A stretch of DNA of 64,000 bases from Sutterella sp047777475 (lineage in GTDB: Bacteria > Pseudomonadota > Gammaproteobacteria > Burkholderiales > Burkholderiaceae_F). A program made the translations under genes and the position numbers. Positions 61,421-64,000 of the stretch are shown here, piece by piece. Position 1 is the stretch's first letter. Each line of letters opens with the position of its first letter. The stretch lies in NCBI GenBank assembly GCA_047777475.1, contig JBKEET010000003.1:248001-312000 (forward strand). The letters run 5' to 3'. The notes beneath the pieces are model-generated. The model was not told the origin of the DNA. It searched no databases and saw nothing but the letters and a program-made list of their open reading frames with translations.

Positions 61421-63046
61421 ATGAGCAACAAACCGTTCAACATTTCGGTCGGCGTGGGCAGCTCCCTCGAGAACAAGACCGGCACCTGGCGCACGCTGCG
61501 CCCGGTTTACGTCAGCCGCCTGCCGCCCTGCAACGCCGCCTGCCCGGCGGGCGAGAAGTGCCAGGCATGGCTCTACTGCGCCGAGAGCGGCGACTACAGG
61601 GCCGCCTGGGAAAAGATCATCGAGGACAACCCGATGCCCGCCTGCATGGGCCGCGTGTGCTACCACACCTGCGAGACGGCCTGCAACCGCGGCAAGCTCG
61701 ACGCCGCCGTCGCCATCAACGCCGTGGAGCGCTTTCTCGGCGACCACGCGCTCGAGGAGGGCTGGGCCTTCCCGAAGCCCGGGAAGCGCAGCGGCAAGCG
61801 CGTGCTGATCGTCGGCGCGGGCCCCGCGGGCCTCTCGGCCGCCTATCACCTCGCGCGCATGGGCCACGACGTGACGGTGCGCGACAGCTCCGAGAAGCCG
61901 GGCGGCATGATGCGCTACGGCATCCCGCAGTACCGGCTGCCGCGCGGCGTGCTCGACGCGGAAATCGCGCGCATCGCCGCGCTCGGCGTGACTTTCGAGA
62001 TGGGCCGCGAGGTGACCGACCTCATGAAGGACATGAGCGAGGGGCACTTCGACGCGGTGTTCCTCGGCGCGGGCGCCCCGCTCGCGCGCCGCACCTACTT
62101 CCCGGCGGGCGACGCCTCGCACGTGCTCGATGCCGTGTCGGTGCTGCGCTCCGCTTCGGACGGCGAGGCGCCGGTCCTCGGCCGTCGCGTCGTCGTCTAC
62201 GGCGGCGGTAACACCGCCATCGACGTGGCGCGCACCGTCAAGCGCCTCGGCGCCGAGCCGCTCCTTGTCTACCGCCGCACGCGCGACAGGGCGCCCGCCC
62301 ACGACTTCGAGATCGAGGAGGCCATCGAGGAAGGCGTTTCCATGAAGTGGCTCTCCACGATCAAGGAAGCCGGCGAAGAAGGCATCCGCATCGAGAAGAT
62401 GGTGCTCGATGAGAACGGCAACCCGCAGCCCACGGGCGAGTTCGAGACCGTGCGGGCCGACAGCGTCGTGCTCGCCATCGGCCAGGAGACCAACCTGAAG
62501 TTCCTCGACGGCCTCAAGGGGCTTGAGCTCGAGAAGGGCAGCGTCAAGGTCGACGCGAACATGATGACGGGCGTGCCCGGCGTCTTCGCGGGCGGCGACA
62601 TGGTGCCCGGCGAGCGCAACGTCACCACGGCCATCGGCCACGGCAAGCGCGCGGCGCGGGCCATCGACGCCTACATGCGCGGCGAAGCCCCCGCGGCCGA
62701 GCCCGAGGCGAAGCCCGCCACCTTCGAGCGGCTGCACACGTGGTACTACGCGGATGCGCCGCGCCAGGTGCGCTCTCAGCTCGACCTGGTGCGCCGCCAG
62801 ACGACCTTCGACGAGGTCCAGCACGGCCTCACCGAGGACAATGCGCTCTTCGAGGCGCGCCGCTGCATGAGCTGCGGCAACTGCTTCGAGTGCGACAACT
62901 GCTACGGCGTGTGCCCCGACAACGCCGTGATCAAGCTCGGCCCGGGCAAGCGCTTCCGCATCAACTACGACTACTGCAAGGGATGCGGCATCTGCGCCCA
63001 GGAATGCCCCTGCGGCGCCATCGAGATGGTGCCCGAGGCGATCTGA
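61421..63046 (+). CDS. GltD-type NAD(P)H flavoprotein fused to a 2[4Fe-4S] ferredoxin domain (por operon)
   Basis: 541 aa. N-terminal Cys cluster (CNAACPAGEKCQAW, CMGRVCYHTCETACNRG), FAD fold VLIVGAGPAGLSAAYHLARMGHDVTV (about 127-155), NAD(P)H fold VVVYGGGNTAIDVARTVKRLG (about 257-280), then a C-terminal ferredoxin (about 480-541) with CMSCGNCFECDNCYGVCP and CKGCGICAQECPCGAIEM. It takes the place of the separate PorD ferredoxin and could pass electrons between pyruvate oxidation and NAD(P)(H). It starts 9 bp after porB. Confidence 0.92.
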   Translation: MSNKPFNISVGVGSSLENKTGTWRTLRPVYVSRLPPCNAACPAGEKCQAWLYCAESGDYRAAWEKIIEDNPMPACMGRVCYHTCETACNRGKLDAAVAINAVERFLGDHALEEGWAFPKPGKRSGKRVLIVGAGPAGLSAAYHLARMGHDVTVRDSSEKPGGMMRYGIPQYRLPRGVLDAEIARIAALGVTFEMGREVTDLMKDMSEGHFDAVFLGAGAPLARRTYFPAGDASHVLDAVSVLRSASDGEAPVLGRRVVVYGGGNTAIDVARTVKRLGAEPLLVYRRTRDRAPAHDFEIEEAIEEGVSMKWLSTIKEAGEEGIRIEKMVLDENGNPQPTGEFETVRADSVVLAIGQETNLKFLDGLKGLELEKGSVKVDANMMTGVPGVFAGGDMVPGERNVTTAIGHGKRAARAIDAYMRGEAPAAEPEAKPATFERLHTWYYADAPRQVRSQLDLVRRQTTFDEVQHGLTEDNALFEARRCMSCGNCFECDNCYGVCPDNAVIKLGPGKRFRINYDYCKGCGICAQECPCGAIEMVPEAI

Positions 63047-63074
63047 CGCGGGCCCGATAAGTCAGAACCGAGGC

Positions 63075-63108
63075 AAAGCGCCGGCGCAGCGATGCGGCCG
63101 GCGCTTTT
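63075..63108. terminator. Terminator between the por operon and the MFS gene
   Basis: AAAGCGCCGGC (63075-63085) and GCCGGCGCTTT (63097-63107) are perfect 11-bp arms; short A and T flanks suit both convergent transcripts. Confidence 0.75.
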
Positions 63109-63128
63109 GCTTGCGGGCGGCAGGGACG

Positions 63129-64000
63129 TCAGTCGCTATGCCCGATATGCGTGTGGCGGGCGATGTAGAGCGCCGCGATCAGCAGCACGGCGCACAGGTA
63201 GTAAGGGGCGCCCGCGAGCAGGAACGAGTCGGAATGCGCCGAGGTGATCATGAGGAGCGGCGTGCCGATCACGGGCGAGACGGCGCCCGTGAAGCTGTTG
63301 AGCGAGCTCACGGCGCCCATGCTCACGCCCTGCGCCGAGGCCTCGACCTCGCGGCTGATGACGCCCTGCAGCGTCGGGCCGACGATGCCCATGAGCGCAA
63401 AGACGCACACCATCGCCATGCTGAGCCAGCCCCAGGGCGAAGCGCCCATGACGCCCATGGCGGCGATGCCGATGAGAAGGCCGGCGCAGACGAGCTCGCG
63501 CGGCGTGTGGCGCGGGGCGAGCCGCGGCAGCAGCAGGCCCTGCGTAAAGCTGATCGAAAGGCCGAGCGCGAAGATCGAAAGCCCGATCAGCAGCGGCGTC
63601 CAGCCGTAGCGGTATTCGGTGTAGAGCGCCCAGGTGCACTGCATGAGGCTCTGCGAGAGCGTGAAGAGCGTGATGATCGCAAGCGGCCCGCGCAGGCTTT
63701 TCACGCCGGCGAGCGAGGCGATCGAGGAGAACGGGTTGATGCGCCGCAGCGAGAGCGGCTTCGTGCTCGGGGTCTTCAGGCTTTCCGGAAGGATCAGCAG
63801 GCCGTAGAGGAAATTGACGAGGCAGATCGCGCCCGCGGCGAGGAACGGCAGCCTCGGGTCGCTCTGGCCGAGCATGCCGCCGATGGCGGGGCCGAGGACG
63901 AAGGCGATGCCGAAGATGGCGCCGATGCTGCCGAACGAGGTGATGCGCCTGTCCTCGGGCGTCACGTCGGCGATGTAGGCCTGAGCGACGACGATGTTCG
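63129..64000 (-). CDS. MFS transporter (TCR/Tet-like), 5' part beyond window
   Basis: About 290 residues are visible and the frame stays open to base 64000. The conserved loop NIVVAQAYIADVTPEDRRITSFGSIGAIFGIAFVLGPAIGGMLG marks helices 4-5 of the TCR/Tet drug-exporter branch of the major facilitator superfamily. The remaining helices are present to the C-terminus (VLLIAALYIARHTHIGHSD). Substrate unknown. Convergent with the por operon. Confidence 0.88.
   Translation of the reverse strand, partial: NIVVAQAYIADVTPEDRRITSFGSIGAIFGIAFVLGPAIGGMLGQSDPRLPFLAAGAICLVNFLYGLLILPESLKTPSTKPLSLRRINPFSSIASLAGVKSLRGPLAIITLFTLSQSLMQCTWALYTEYRYGWTPLLIGLSIFALGLSISFTQGLLLPRLAPRHTPRELVCAGLLIGIAAMGVMGASPWGWLSMAMVCVFALMGIVGPTLQGVISREVEASAQGVSMGAVSSLNSFTGAVSPVIGTPLLMITSAHSDSFLLAGAPYYLCAVLLIAALYIARHTHIGHSD

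Overview
The window is a GC-rich bacterial chromosome segment. Its gene content and order (yidC, mnmE-mnmG-rsmG-parA-parB-atpIBEFHAGDC, hemE-priA, DUF971-ubiE-Tim44, glmU-glmS) fit a betaproteobacterium of the order Burkholderiales. A Tat-exported fumarate-reductase-like flavoprotein beside a porin and a LysR gene, a pyruvate:ferredoxin oxidoreductase, cytochrome bd and the lack of sugar-uptake genes suggest a micro-oxic or anaerobic gut member such as Sutterellaceae. That family assignment is inference, since no 16S rRNA gene is present. Transcription runs rightward through the yidC-to-atp block, so the usual dnaA/rpmH side of the origin is expected just left of base 1.

Layout. 1-590: 3' end of yidC. 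813-5586: an amino-acid block between yidC and mnmE, holding an orphan MetQ-type lipoprotein, an N-acylamino-acid-racemase-like enolase-superfamily protein, an M20 amidohydrolase, an AlaA-like aminotransferase and a small membrane protein. 5767-12163: tRNA modification (mnmE, mnmG), 16S rRNA methylation (rsmG), a MarC protein and chromosome partitioning (parA, parB). 12419-19451: complete nine-gene F1Fo ATP synthase operon. 19617-23717: universal stress protein, DUF167, hemE and priA, with a cluster of DnaA-box-like 9-mers between hemE and priA. 23767-23841: tRNA-Arg(CCG). 24102-28716: a glutaredoxin-related protein, porin, Tat flavoprotein and a divergent LysR regulator. 28782-30469: an IS110-family element with 14-bp inverted repeats and a long structured upstream non-coding region. 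30829-38984: DUF971, ubiE, a Tim44-like protein, a sodium:solute symporter, glmU, glmS and a second MarC protein. 39227-45776: an RND efflux operon ending in its own tetR. 45903-50033 (minus strand): a membrane protein, response regulator, histidine kinase and DegP. 50093-54730: DUF4870, YaeQ, a truncated haemoglobin and the cydP-cydA-cydB-cydX operon, including a 35-residue CydX. 54890-57031: a divergent PAS/AAA+/Fis regulator with degenerate motifs and an alpha/beta hydrolase. 57097-58288: a DUF1801 protein and a lipoprotein, separated by a large nested inverted repeat. 58511-63046: a pyruvate:ferredoxin oxidoreductase operon whose last gene fuses a GltD-type NAD(P)H flavoprotein to a two-cluster ferredoxin. 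63129-64000: an MFS drug transporter cut by the window edge.

How it works together: the por operon makes acetyl-CoA and reduced ferredoxin and may trade electrons with NAD(P)H through its fused subunit. Cytochrome bd and probably the periplasmic flavoprotein dispose of electrons, ATP synthase uses the proton gradient, and the racemase/amidohydrolase/aminotransferase block points to amino-acid or N-acyl-amino-acid salvage. The least conventional items are the hemE-priA DnaA-box cluster, the guide-RNA candidate of the IS110 element, the degenerate enhancer-binding-type regulator facing cydP, the nested inverted repeat at 57606-57685 and the racemase cluster.
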